Source: CAZXSK01 sp964642855 | GTDB taxonomy: Bacteria > Planctomycetota > Phycisphaerae > SM23-33 | Assembly (NCBI GenBank): GCA_964642855.1 | Contig: CAZXSK010000001.1 | Location: 62,001 to 126,000 of the forward strand | Direction of reading: 5' to 3' | DNA: 64,000 nucleotides | Part shown: positions 41,951 to 50,231 of the stretch, one piece after another | Numbering within the stretch: position 1 is the stretch's first letter | Layout of the letters: every line of letters starts with the position of its first letter | The notes under the pieces: generated by a model | What the model saw: the letters and a program-made list of their open reading frames with translations, nothing else | Database searches by the model: none | Told to the model about the DNA's origin: nothing | Position numbers and translations under genes: made by a program

Positions 41951-44224
41951 ATGTCGGTAGTGAGAGTAGAGAAAGAAATCGCCGGTAGGGTTCTGTCCCT
42001 GGAAACCGGCAAAGTGGCCAAGCAGGCCCACGGGTCCGTCTGGGTCCAGTATGGCGATACCGTCGTGCTGGCTACGGTGCTCTCTGCACCCCCCACGAGG
42101 GACATCAGCTTCTTCCCCCTGTACGTCGACTTCCGCGAGGCGTCCTACTCGGCCGGGAAGATCCCGGGCGGGTTCTTCAAACGCGAGGGACGCCCCACCA
42201 CCAAGGAAGTTCTGACCATGCGCCTGATCGACAGGCCCCTGAGACCCCTGTTCCCGCCCGATTTCATGGACGAGGTCCAGATCCAGTGCCTGACGCTCAG
42301 CTACGACGGCGAAAATGAGCCCGACCTGCTGGCCTTGATCGGCAGCTCGGCCGCCCTGATGCTCGCCCACGTGCCCTTCGAGGGCCCGGTCGGTGCGGGC
42401 CGCGTCGGATACGTCGATGGCGAACTCGTCGTCAATCCCACGCTCGACCAGATCAACGAAGGCGAAATGGATCTTCTCGCCGCCGGACCCCGCGAAGCGG
42501 TCAACATGCTGGAAATGTCCGGCAAGGAGGTCTCCGAAGACGTCGTCGCCAAGGCCATCGACATGGGCTTCCAGACCGCCCTCCAGACGATGGACCTCAT
42601 CGACGAACTCGTCGACAAGGCCGACGTGACCCCCGTGGGATACGAGCCCACGCCCATTCCCGACGAGCTCAAAAACGCCATCGAGGAGAAATACGGCCAG
42701 CAGATCCGCGACGCCAAGCAGATCGCCGGTAAGGTCGAACGCGGCGATCGCCTCGGCGAGATCAAAGAGCAGGTCATGGCCGAGTACTTCCCCGAGGACG
42801 CCCCGGAAGACGTCGAGCCGCCCTACACGAAGTGGCAGGTGGGCGAGGCGCTCTACAAGATCGAGGGCAAGATCCAGCGGAAGCTGATCCTCGGCGGCAC
42901 GCGCCCCGACGGACGCGCGAAGGACGAGGTCCGACCGCTGGAGATCGAGACCGGCGCCCTGCCCCGAACCCACGGCTCGGCGCTGTTCAGCCGCGGCGAA
43001 ACCCAGGCGCTGGTGATGGCCACGCTGGGCTGCCCGCGCGACCAGGCGATCATTGACGGCATCCGCGAGGAGTACAAGAAGCCGTTCTACCTCCACTACA
43101 ACTTCCCGCCGTTCAGCGTCGGACAGATCAAGCCGATTCGTGGCCCCAGCCGGCGCGACATCGGCCACGGCATGCTCGCAGAGAAGGCCCTTGACCCGGT
43201 CATGCCTGACCCCGACAAGTTCCCGTACACCGTGCGTGTCGTCTCGGAGCTTCTGGGCTCCAACGGCTCGACGTCGCAGGCCACCATCTGCGGCGCGTCG
43301 CTGGCGATGATGGACGCGGGCGTTCCGATTTCCGATCACGTCGCGGGCATCAGCATCGGCATGGTCCACGATGACGACGATCCCGACCAGTACATCCTGC
43401 TGACCGACATCGTCGGCGAGGAAGACTTCCACGGCGACATGGACTTCAAGGTCGCGGGCACCTCCAGGGGCATCACCGCGATCCAACTGGACATGAAGGC
43501 CCGTGGCATCGTGCAGAACCGCGTCGAGGAAACCCTCGCCCAGGCCAAGCAGGCCCGCGAGCACATCATCGCCGCCATGAAGGGCGTGATCGAAGGCCCG
43601 CGCGAGGAGATCAACGAATACGCCCCGCGCATGCTGACGATCATGATCGACCCGAAGAAAATCGGCAAGGTCATCGGCCCGGGCGGCAAGACAATCAACG
43701 CCATCCAGGACGAAACCGGCGCCAATATCGACATCGAGGACGACGGGCAGATCTTCATCTCGTCCACCGAGGCCGACGGCGCCCAAAGGGCCCTGCAGAT
43801 GGTCGAGGACATCGTCGCCGAAGCCGAACTCGGCAAGGTCTACGAGGGCAAGGTCGTCTCGATCCGGGACTTCGGCGCCTTCATCGAGGTGCTGCCCGGC
43901 ACCGAGGGCCTCTGCCACGTCTCCGAGCTCGACACCGGCTACGTCAAGAACGTCGACGATGTCATCTCCGTGGGCGACTCGATCCGCGTCAAGTGCATCA
44001 ACATCGATGACCAGGGACGCGTGAAGGTCTCCCGCAAGGCCGTCATGGTCGACGAGGACATCCCCTCGCAACTGCCCGAAGACAGCCAGGGCGAAGGCGG
44101 CGGCGGAGATCGAGGCCGCAGCGGTGGCCGAGGTGATAGAGGCGGCCGCGGCGGAAAACGCGGCGGTCGTGACCGAGGCCGCAGAGGCGGCGGTGGTGGC
44201 GGACGTAGTCGCAGCCGCGACTAG
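41951..44224 (+). CDS. pnp: Polyribonucleotide nucleotidyltransferase (PNPase)
   Basis: A 757-residue phosphorolytic 3'-5' exoribonuclease of the RNA degradosome. It has two RNase PH-like domains (RVLSLETGKVAKQAHGS at the start; the second with ALPRTHGSALFSRGETQAL and NGSTSQATICGASLAMMDAG, followed by GEEDFHGDMDFKVAGT). A KH domain (GKVIGPGGKTINAIQDETG) and an S1 domain (VYEGKVVSIRDFGAFIEVLPG) follow. After S1 the protein ends in a low-complexity Gly/Arg-rich tail of about 45 residues ending SRSRD, which resembles RGG RNA-binding tails and is absent from typical PNPases. GAAAGTGAAGGAAAGAG precedes the ATG. A terminator follows the stop. Confidence 0.97.
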   Translation: MSVVRVEKEIAGRVLSLETGKVAKQAHGSVWVQYGDTVVLATVLSAPPTRDISFFPLYVDFREASYSAGKIPGGFFKREGRPTTKEVLTMRLIDRPLRPLFPPDFMDEVQIQCLTLSYDGENEPDLLALIGSSAALMLAHVPFEGPVGAGRVGYVDGELVVNPTLDQINEGEMDLLAAGPREAVNMLEMSGKEVSEDVVAKAIDMGFQTALQTMDLIDELVDKADVTPVGYEPTPIPDELKNAIEEKYGQQIRDAKQIAGKVERGDRLGEIKEQVMAEYFPEDAPEDVEPPYTKWQVGEALYKIEGKIQRKLILGGTRPDGRAKDEVRPLEIETGALPRTHGSALFSRGETQALVMATLGCPRDQAIIDGIREEYKKPFYLHYNFPPFSVGQIKPIRGPSRRDIGHGMLAEKALDPVMPDPDKFPYTVRVVSELLGSNGSTSQATICGASLAMMDAGVPISDHVAGISIGMVHDDDDPDQYILLTDIVGEEDFHGDMDFKVAGTSRGITAIQLDMKARGIVQNRVEETLAQAKQAREHIIAAMKGVIEGPREEINEYAPRMLTIMIDPKKIGKVIGPGGKTINAIQDETGANIDIEDDGQIFISSTEADGAQRALQMVEDIVAEAELGKVYEGKVVSIRDFGAFIEVLPGTEGLCHVSELDTGYVKNVDDVISVGDSIRVKCINIDDQGRVKVSRKAVMVDEDIPSQLPEDSQGEGGGGDRGRSGGRGDRGGRGGKRGGRDRGRRGGGGGGRSRSRD

Positions 44225-44255
44225 TCCTCCCCCTGCTGCATGGCTTGAAGCTAAC

Positions 44256-44290
44256 AGGCCCGTGTCGGCTCGTCCGGCGCGGGCCTTTCC
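44256..44290 (+). terminator. Intrinsic terminator after pnp
   Basis: AGGCCCG (44256-44262) pairs with CGGGCCT (44280-44286), followed by TTCC, 32 bp after the pnp stop. The neighbouring rpiB gene ends on the opposite strand 42 bp further on. Confidence 0.6.
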
Positions 44291-44331
44291 TGTGCGCCCG
44301 GTCCACAGGCTGGCGCAATCCGCCCGGGCGC

Positions 44332-44766
44332 TCAGGATGCGTCGATCTGGTCGATCCGCCGCTGGTGCCTGCCACCCTCAAACGGCGTCGACAGCCAGAC
44401 CTTCACGATCGCTAGCGCGCCGTCCAGGTCCATCATCCGCTGGCCGAGAGACAGGCAGTTGGCGTCATTGTGAAGGCGGGAGAGTTTCGCGGATTCGAGA
44501 TTCCACGCCAGGCCGCACCGCACGCCCGGCACGCGGTTGGCGACAATCGCCTCGCCGTTGCCCGAGCCGCCCAGTACGATCCCTCGCTCGACGTCTCCCC
44601 GGGCTACCGCCAGCGCCACCGGGCGGATGAACTGCGGATAGTCGCAGGACTCGTCGCTGTAGGTGCCGCAGTCGGTGACTTCGTGCCCCATCTCCGCCAG
44701 CACGCGGCGGATCTCCTCCTTGTAGGCGAATCCGGCATGGTCGCTGCCGATGGCGATCTTCATCAT
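44332..44766 (-). CDS. rpiB: Ribose-5-phosphate isomerase B
   Basis: A 144-residue RpiB/LacAB family enzyme that interconverts ribose 5-phosphate and ribulose 5-phosphate. MKIAIGSDHAGFAYKE, then YPQFIRPVALAV, binds the sugar phosphate. The active-site loop reads VLGGSGNGEAIVANRVPG. This is the actinobacterial-type variant, where a Glu (Glu72 here) and not the Cys of the E. coli enzyme acts as base. It ends the minus-strand series PfkB kinase, aroA, aroK, rpiB, 80 bp after aroK. Confidence 0.93.
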   Translation of the reverse strand: MMKIAIGSDHAGFAYKEEIRRVLAEMGHEVTDCGTYSDESCDYPQFIRPVALAVARGDVERGIVLGGSGNGEAIVANRVPGVRCGLAWNLESAKLSRLHNDANCLSLGQRMMDLDGALAIVKVWLSTPFEGGRHQRRIDQIDAS

Positions 44767-44846
44767 CGTGGTCTGTGGTCCTTGGTCCGGCCGGGCTTTC
44801 TAGGGTCCAGCGACCCGGGCCCGGGTTGCATGGATCCGTCGAGGCC

Positions 44847-45389
44847 TCAGCATATCTCCGCAACGGCCAGGCGAACCGCAGCCGTTGCTTCGGGTATGTC
44901 CAGGCCGTCGAGATCGACGATCACGTCGGCCAACGATTCGTATACCTGGTTCCGGTCCCTGCAGATCTTCCGGAACGAGCTTTCCGGATCGTCCGGGTCG
45001 AGAAATGGGGGCACGCCCCCCGCCAGCACCCGCCCCAGGAGAACTTCGACGTCCACCTGCAGGTACACCACCGTTCCCAGTTGCTTCAATGCGGGGTGGA
45101 GTTCCTTCTGCATCGCGGTCCTGCCGCCCAGGGCGATGACGGCCTCGCGACGTTCTTCCTCCAGCTGCCAGGTGAGTTCGCCCACTGCATGCCGCTCCAA
45201 CTCGGCGAAGCCCTGCTCGCCGACGGCCCGGAAGACTTCCCGAATGCTCACGCTCTCCCCGGTTCGCTGCTCGTGAAGCCTGCAGACCAGCGCATCGGTA
45301 TCGACGAACGCTACGCCCAGCTCCTTCGCCAGGCGGCGACCCAGGGTGCTCTTGCCGCAATGCTTGAGACCGATCAGGATGACGTTCAC
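44847..45389 (-). CDS. aroK: Shikimate kinase
   Basis: A 180-residue kinase that phosphorylates shikimate at the 3-hydroxyl, the step before EPSP synthase in aromatic amino acid synthesis. The Walker A loop is GLKHCGKST (residues 7-15), followed by VAFVDTDALV with its substrate aspartate, EVFRAVGEQGFAELE with the Arg and Phe-x-x-x-Glu region, and VIALGGRTA (the variant of the GGG-motif). It begins with GTG at 45389, since GGGAGAGC precedes it and the first ATG would be far upstream. It is 112 bp from aroA on the same strand and catalyses the preceding step of that pathway. Confidence 0.9.
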   Translation of the reverse strand: MNVILIGLKHCGKSTLGRRLAKELGVAFVDTDALVCRLHEQRTGESVSIREVFRAVGEQGFAELERHAVGELTWQLEEERREAVIALGGRTAMQKELHPALKQLGTVVYLQVDVEVLLGRVLAGGVPPFLDPDDPESSFRKICRDRNQVYESLADVIVDLDGLDIPEATAAVRLAVAEIC

Positions 45390-45501
45390 CAGTGCTCTCC
45401 CGGGAAGGGGACGGAAACCGGAGATTCTCTGCGCCGCAACCTCCGCCTGCAAGCGCCCACCTTCGGACCAATCCCCGCCGCCGACCGTCCTCCGCCACCG
45501 C

Positions 45502-46788
45502 TCAGCGCTTCTGTTTCTCCAGCGTGCAGCCGATGCCGAGCATTTCCTCGACAAAGTGGGGGAACGTCTTGCGGACGCAGTCGACATCCTGCACGACGGT
45601 GAATCCCTCCGCCCCGAGGCCCGCGACGGTGAGCGTCATCACCATGCGATGGTCGGCCTTGCTGTCGACGGTCGTGCCCTGCAACCTGCTCTTGCGGATG
45701 ACCAGCCCGTCGGGGCGTTCCTCCACGTCGGCACCCATTTTCTTCAGCGCGGCAGCCATTTCGGAAATCCGGTCGCACTCCTTGTGGCGGCAGATTTCGG
45801 CGTTGGTCAGTACGGTCTCGCCCTCGGCGTAGGCCCCTACCGCAGCCAGCAGCATGAACTGGTCGATGAAGTCGTTGCAGTCGATCTCCCGCCCCTGCAG
45901 CTCGCTGGACCGCACGATGACCACGCCGTCCTCGATGCGGATGTCGCCGCCCATTTCCTTGAGCACGCGGAGAACCTGCTTGTCGCCCTGGCTGTCGCGC
46001 GGGTCCATGTCGGGGATGCGTACCTCGCTGTCTGGGGTGATCAGCGCAGCTGCGACGGGGTACATCGCGGCCGACCAGTCCCGCGGGATCGTCACGTCGA
46101 AACCGTCCCACCGGCCCTTGCCGCGAAGGCGGTACCGTGTGAAGTCCTCGTTGCTGTGCTCGACGCCGCAGCGGTCGAGCCAGTCGAGTGTCACGCCGAC
46201 CCAGGGCTTCTCGCCGGGGTTGCGGACGACCAGTTCGGTCGGGGCGTCGGCCAGGGCGCTGGCGATCAGCAGCGCCGAAACCGGCTGGGAGTCCCGACCT
46301 TCGATTTCGGCCGACCCGCCGCGCAGGCGTCCGCGGACCATCAGCGGCGCGTGCCCGTCGCCCTTGGTCGCCGCCACCCACGCCCCGAGTTGGTTCATCG
46401 CGTCGATCAGGGGCTGACAAGGCCGGATGTGACGCAGCGAATGGTCGCCCGTGAGCACGCTGTAGCCGTCGCACGTGCCGGACAGCGCCGCGAAGAAACG
46501 CAACGTGATCCCGCTGTTGCCGCAGTTCAGCACGTCATCAGGCACCTGGAGCGCCCCGCCCGTGCCGGTGATCTCCCAGGTGTGCTCGGCGCGGGGGTGA
46601 ACCTGGGCGCCGAACATCTCCAGCGCCTCTGTGGCGAGCATCCAGTCGTGCGAGACCGCCGGCGTGTGGATGTGGCTGGTGCCCTCAGCCAGGGCGGCCA
46701 TGATCAGCGCCCTGAACGAATGACTCTTGTTGGGGGGCATGTGAGCCGTGCCCTTGAGGTTCGACGATTTCCTGACGACCAGGTCCAT
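45502..46788 (-). CDS. aroA: 3-phosphoshikimate 1-carboxyvinyltransferase (EPSP synthase)
   Basis: A 428-residue enzyme that joins shikimate 3-phosphate and phosphoenolpyruvate. The N-terminal motif is KGTAHMPPNKSHSFRALIMA; NCGNSGITLRFFAAL and the catalytic segment with RDWSAAMYPVAAALI (Asp and Ser) are present. The C-terminal LTNAEICRHKECDRISEMAA and ADHRMVMTLTVAGLGAEG complete the signature. The family's usual Lys-Ser-x-Ser opening is recognisable as NKSHSFRA, and the usual GTAMRPL loop reads GITLRFF. The start at 46788 has AAGGAGG 4 bases upstream. It lies between a PfkB kinase and aroK. Confidence 0.92.
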   Translation of the reverse strand: MDLVVRKSSNLKGTAHMPPNKSHSFRALIMAALAEGTSHIHTPAVSHDWMLATEALEMFGAQVHPRAEHTWEITGTGGALQVPDDVLNCGNSGITLRFFAALSGTCDGYSVLTGDHSLRHIRPCQPLIDAMNQLGAWVAATKGDGHAPLMVRGRLRGGSAEIEGRDSQPVSALLIASALADAPTELVVRNPGEKPWVGVTLDWLDRCGVEHSNEDFTRYRLRGKGRWDGFDVTIPRDWSAAMYPVAAALITPDSEVRIPDMDPRDSQGDKQVLRVLKEMGGDIRIEDGVVIVRSSELQGREIDCNDFIDQFMLLAAVGAYAEGETVLTNAEICRHKECDRISEMAAALKKMGADVEERPDGLVIRKSRLQGTTVDSKADHRMVMTLTVAGLGAEGFTVVQDVDCVRKTFPHFVEEMLGIGCTLEKQKR

Positions 46789-46868
46789 GCGGTCCTCCTT
46801 GCCTTGCGTGCCCGCGTGCATCGTAAGTCACCAAGCCATGCTATGCAACCGCGCGCCGGTGGGCGACA

Positions 46869-46887
46869 GACCGGCTTCCTGCCGGTC
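46869..46887 (-). terminator. Hairpin between the PfkB kinase and aroA
   Basis: A perfect 7-bp stem, GACCGGC (46869-46875) with GCCGGTC (46881-46887) and a 5-base loop, lies 20 bp past the kinase stop on the minus strand. It has no T tract, so it may pause but not fully stop transcription toward aroA. Confidence 0.35.
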
Positions 46888-46907
46888 GCGGGGGGGCTTT
46901 GCGAGGC

Positions 46908-47813
46908 TCAGAAGCCCGCGACATCTTTGAACTGCTCGAATCGCTGGTCGATGTCGTCCCGGGAGATCTGCTGGAACCTCCGCAGCGAGAAATCCTCCAG
47001 CAGGAAGCTCGCCGTCACCGTGCCGTAGGCAATCGCCCGCCGCAGCGTCCTGTCGTCCAGCGAGTCCTGGGAGGCGATGTAGCCAAGCATCGCACCGGCG
47101 AAGCTGTCGCCCGCGCCGGTGGGGTCCACCACCTTCAGCGTCGGAAACCCGGGCAGCGGATACGCCCGCTCGCCCATCATCAGCAGCGAGCCGTGCTCGC
47201 CCTTCTTGACCACCACGAACCGCCGGACGGCCTTGGCGATCGCCAGGCCCGCTTCCACCACGTTCGCCTTGCCCGTCAGCTGGCGGGCTTCGGCGTCGTT
47301 GAGCACCAGCCCGTCGATCTGCATCAGCAGCGCCTTGAGCCCGTCGCGTTCGTTGCCGATCCACAGGTCCATCGTATCGGCCACGACGAGGTCCGGGGCG
47401 ATCAGTTGATCCAGCAGTTCCATCTGCAGGCACGGGTGCGTGTTGGCCAGAAACACGTACCGGCTGTCGCGGAAGTTCTCGGGAATCGTCGGCCCACGCT
47501 CGCCCAGCACGTTCAGCGAGACCGAGACCGTGTCGCGAAGGTTGACGTCCTCGTGATATCGCCCATGCCAGCGGAACGTCTTGCTGCCCTCGCGCACCTC
47601 CAGGCCGCCGAGATCGATGTTCGGATTCTCGGCCAGGGGTTTGAGGAAATCCTTCGGGCAGTCGTCGCCCACCACGCCCACCAGGCGCACGGGCGAAAAA
47701 AAGCTCGCCGCGTAGGCGAAGTACACGCTCGAACCACCCAGCGTGTCGGCTACGGTGCCCGTGGGCGCCTCGACGGTATCGATTCCGATGCTTCCGGTGA
47801 CCAGCAGACTCAT
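46908..47813 (-). CDS. PfkB family carbohydrate kinase, substrate unknown
   Basis: A 301-residue ribokinase-fold enzyme. The N-terminal MSLLVTGSIGIDTVEAP and GGSSVYFAYAASFFSPVRLV segments form the sugar-binding lid, and the C-terminal VVDPTGAGDSFAGAMLGY is the PfkB signature 2 with catalytic Asp236. It differs clearly from the KDG-kinase-like protein at 29563. The short substrate loop and the LNDAEARQLTG segment recall adenosine-kinase-like or fructokinase-like branches, without deciding among them. It is the first gene of the aroA-aroK-rpiB series, with a 119-bp gap to aroA. Confidence 0.85.
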   Translation of the reverse strand: MSLLVTGSIGIDTVEAPTGTVADTLGGSSVYFAYAASFFSPVRLVGVVGDDCPKDFLKPLAENPNIDLGGLEVREGSKTFRWHGRYHEDVNLRDTVSVSLNVLGERGPTIPENFRDSRYVFLANTHPCLQMELLDQLIAPDLVVADTMDLWIGNERDGLKALLMQIDGLVLNDAEARQLTGKANVVEAGLAIAKAVRRFVVVKKGEHGSLLMMGERAYPLPGFPTLKVVDPTGAGDSFAGAMLGYIASQDSLDDRTLRRAIAYGTVTASFLLEDFSLRRFQQISRDDIDQRFEQFKDVAGF

Positions 47814-47981
47814 GCGATCGTTCCTTGCCTGATGCCATCGAACGAGGCCGAGGTACCGCCCCGGCTACGGAAGCGTATTGTGCCGATTCGGCGCCCGTTG
47901 TCGAGTCCGGATTCCGCGACCGCCACGCTCCGCCGGGAAACGGGTTCCCCCGCCGTCCCGGTCCGGCTACCATGGCCGGCC

Positions 47982-48479
47982 ATGACAGACCGCCCGCCCC
48001 AACCCGACGCCCTGCCGGCGACGATCGTCCTCAACGGGCGATCGATGCCCTGGGCCGACGCCTGCGCCATGTTGCGAAACGGCACCACGCCCGACGCGGT
48101 CACCGCAGCCGGTGGGTTGCTCCTCAAGGCCGGTGTGGCGCCCCGCGAACTGCTGCTGCAACTGCAGCCGAACTTCGTCGGCGGCCAGCGGACGTACCAT
48201 TACGACATGACGATCCCCGCCGAAGCCCGGCCGGCAGTCTCCGGCGACATCACCCCGGCCGGCACGATCCGCCTGGTATTCCTCGACGCCGGCGTGGGTT
48301 TCCCGCCGCGTGCCCTGCGTCGAACGCTGACGGTCGTCGCCCGGGCGCTGGTCGACGGCGGGGTGAACCCGCACTGGCCGCTGACGAGCGTCTCGCGCGG
48401 GGGCCTGGTCGAGGCGGGCGCGCTGGATGACTGCCCGCCCACGCTGGGCGAATTGGCCGAGATGGCGTGGCCCGACTGA
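47982..48479 (+). CDS. Conserved-looking hypothetical protein
   Basis: About 165 residues, not recognised. It is soluble, with no signal peptide or membrane helix. Readable landmarks are ATIVLNGRSMPWADACAMLR, a LLLQLQPNFVGGQRTYHYDM segment, then DITPAGTIRLVFLDAGVGFP and a Gly-rich GGLVEAGALDD near the end. Codon use is like that of neighbouring genes and the protein has a sensible residue mix, so it is probably real. The ATG at 47982 is the first one compatible with the kinase gene transcribed divergently. It lies 123 bp before rubrerythrin, which has its own promoter. Confidence 0.6.
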   Translation: MTDRPPQPDALPATIVLNGRSMPWADACAMLRNGTTPDAVTAAGGLLLKAGVAPRELLLQLQPNFVGGQRTYHYDMTIPAEARPAVSGDITPAGTIRLVFLDAGVGFPPRALRRTLTVVARALVDGGVNPHWPLTSVSRGGLVEAGALDDCPPTLGELAEMAWPD

Positions 48480-48522
48480 CAACCCGCGCAACAAAGGACT
48501 TCGTCTCAACAGCACCGTCGCT

Positions 48523-48550
48523 TTGCCACGCCAGGCGGGCGGTGTACAAT
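48523..48550 (+). promoter_or_regulatory. Predicted promoter of the rubrerythrin gene
   Basis: TTGCCA (48523-48528) and TACAAT (48545-48550) are 16 bases apart, each one mismatch from the sigma-70 consensus. The ATG is 52 bp downstream of the -10 box. Confidence 0.55.
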
Positions 48551-48602
48551 CCCCCGCAGATATCGCAACACCAGCTCTCACAACACGGGAAAGGAGAACC
48601 CC

Positions 48603-49139
48603 ATGTCCGACCTTCAGGGCAGCAAGACCGCAAAGAACCTCCAGGACGCCTTCGCCGGCGAATCGCAGGCACGCAACAAGTACACGTTCTTCGCCTCGGC
48701 CGCGAAGAAGGAAGGCTACCAGCAGATCGCCGAGTACTTCCTGGAAACCGCCGAGCAGGAGAAGGAACACGCCAAACTGCACCTGAAGATGCTCGATGGC
48801 ATCGGCGACACCAACGCCAACCTCCACGAAGCCGCCGGCGGCGAGAACGAGGAATGGACCAGCATGTATCCCCGCATGGCCGAGGAGGCCCGCGAGGAGG
48901 GGTTTGACAAGATCGCCCGCCACTTCGAGATGATCGCCGCCATCGAAAAGCAGCACGAAGCGCGGTACAAGAAGCTGCTGGAGAATCTCGAGTCGGGCAA
49001 GGTCTTCCAGCGGGAGCAGCCCGTCCGGTGGCGCTGCCGCAACTGCGGGCACATCCACGAAGGCCCCAAGGCCCCCAAGACCTGCCCCGTCTGCAAACAC
49101 CCGCAGGCGTACTTCGAACTGGCCGACGACAACATCTGA
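48603..49139 (+). CDS. rbr: Rubrerythrin
   Basis: A 178-residue non-haem iron peroxidase that detoxifies hydrogen peroxide in anaerobes and microaerophiles. The four-helix diiron domain contains the ligands in AFAGESQARNKYTFFA, ETAEQEKEHAKLHL and FEMIAAIEKQHEARY. A C-terminal rubredoxin-like domain has CRNCGH and CPVCKHPQAYF as the FeS4 site. AAAGGAG precedes the ATG. The stop codon ends directly at the N gap; because the same last 55 bases recur after the gap, the gene is complete. It is expressed from a good promoter just upstream. Confidence 0.96.
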   Translation: MSDLQGSKTAKNLQDAFAGESQARNKYTFFASAAKKEGYQQIAEYFLETAEQEKEHAKLHLKMLDGIGDTNANLHEAAGGENEEWTSMYPRMAEEAREEGFDKIARHFEMIAAIEKQHEARYKKLLENLESGKVFQREQPVRWRCRNCGHIHEGPKAPKTCPVCKHPQAYFELADDNI

Positions 49140-49239
49140 NNNNNNNNNNNNNNNNNNNNNNNNNNNNNNNNNNNNNNNNNNNNNNNNNNNNNNNNNNNNN
49201 NNNNNNNNNNNNNNNNNNNNNNNNNNNNNNNNNNNNNNN
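49140..49239. other. Assembly gap (100 N), probably spurious
   Basis: Exactly 100 N bases. Both sides carry the same 55 bases (49085-49139 and 49240-49294), which points to two contigs that overlap by one k-mer length and were not merged. The true sequence is probably continuous, without the gap and the second copy. Confidence 0.95.
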
Positions 49240-49294
49240 CCCCGTCTGCAAACACCCGCAGGCGTACTTCGAACTGGCCGACGACAACATCTGA
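49240..49294. repeat. Second copy of the 55-bp rubrerythrin 3' end after the gap
   Basis: Identical to 49085-49139 over 55 bases, encoding the end of the rubredoxin site and the stop codon. It lacks any start and should be read as an assembly duplicate, not a second gene. Confidence 0.95.
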
Positions 49295-49338
49295 ACGGCG
49301 CGGGACCGCCCCGTCCCGGATCGGGCGCACAGAAAACG

Positions 49339-49372
49339 CCGGGCCGGCTCCGCAAGCGGAACACCGGCCCGG
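49339..49372. terminator. GC-rich hairpin between convergent rubrerythrin and PEP-CTERM genes
   Basis: CCGGGCCGG (49339-49347) pairs perfectly with CCGGCCCGG (49364-49372) around a 16-base loop that itself can fold. There is no T tract. By position it may terminate transcripts from both sides. Confidence 0.5.
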
Positions 49373-49411
49373 ACACAGCTAAGGGACTCGAAAAGGACAG
49401 GCGTCGCGAAT

Positions 49412-50038
49412 TCAGGCGGCGCGGCGCCTACGGAGCAGCAAGGTCGATCCAAGTGTGATCAGCGCCATCGTGGCCGGCTCGGGAATCTCGTTGAAGCCGT
49501 GGACCATCACGTCCTGGTGCGTCTCGCTGGACAGGACGATCGGGTCGATGACCGGGTCGTAGCTGTCGGGCATCGATGCCAGCATGGCGTTGGCGGCACT
49601 GCTGACGCGGGCGTTGCGGGAAATCCGGAAGTACCCGTCGTCGACGTCGTACGTTCCGGACGTTTCGTTGACGACCTCCCAGATCGCCACGCCCAGCGCC
49701 GCGGCGGTCGTGCGGTCGCTTGCCTGCATCGAGTACGTCTCGAACAGGTACGCCGCGAACTCTCCGCCAGCCAGCGTGTCATACGATACCGGCGTCACCT
49801 CGGTGGTGCCGACCCATTGGTTGATGTCTACGCAATACCCGAGATAGTCCTCGCCCTCCCACTGCACGCGGAGTTGACCGGCCTTGACCAGGCGGTTGTT
49901 GGCCAGCGCACCCTCGGCGTGGATCTTGACGTTCTCCGTCAGGCCGGTGCCTTTGTACTGCATCATCGAGGCGGACGAGACGGCGGGAACGGCGGCGATA
50001 GCGAGAATCACGAGCGAAAGCGAAAGATTACGAAGCAT
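49412..50038 (-). CDS. PEP-CTERM sorting-domain protein
   Basis: A 208-residue exported protein. A signal peptide covers residues 1-23 (LSLSLVILAIAAVPAVSSAS). The middle is not recognised, although WEGEDYLGYCVDINQW and AAALGVAIWEVVNET resemble domains of surface or TED-like proteins. The C-terminus is a canonical exosortase target: PEP (in NEIPEPATMALI), a short hydrophobic helix (TLGSTLLL) and a basic RRRRAA end. The start has AAGGAG 6 bases upstream. An exosortase and a PEP-CTERM biosynthesis locus must exist elsewhere in the genome. Confidence 0.88.
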   Translation of the reverse strand: MLRNLSLSLVILAIAAVPAVSSASMMQYKGTGLTENVKIHAEGALANNRLVKAGQLRVQWEGEDYLGYCVDINQWVGTTEVTPVSYDTLAGGEFAAYLFETYSMQASDRTTAAALGVAIWEVVNETSGTYDVDDGYFRISRNARVSSAANAMLASMPDSYDPVIDPIVLSSETHQDVMVHGFNEIPEPATMALITLGSTLLLRRRRAA

Positions 50039-50231
50039 GTGGGGCTCCTTAAGCCAGACGGATATCTTCACGGTGTTCGGCTCCATTGCCTTGTACCCGA
50101 ACGCTACGATTCACCCCCGGGGCGGGCAAATCGCTCCGCACATTTTCCGCCCTCCACTCGCCCCCGAAACCGCGGCACGGCGTGGGTGTTCCATCAGCAA
50201 ACCCGCCACGGCCCGACCGAAAGGACCAGCC

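Noticed and set aside
40694..44071. Very long minus-strand open frame opposite the CheY-like gene, rpsO and pnp
   Set aside because: It lies antisense to three clear genes. The repetitive Val/Leu/Asp/His composition is the mirror of their codon bias.
49240..49294. A second rubrerythrin gene after the gap
   Set aside because: Only 55 identical bases exist and no start is present; an assembly duplicate explains it.
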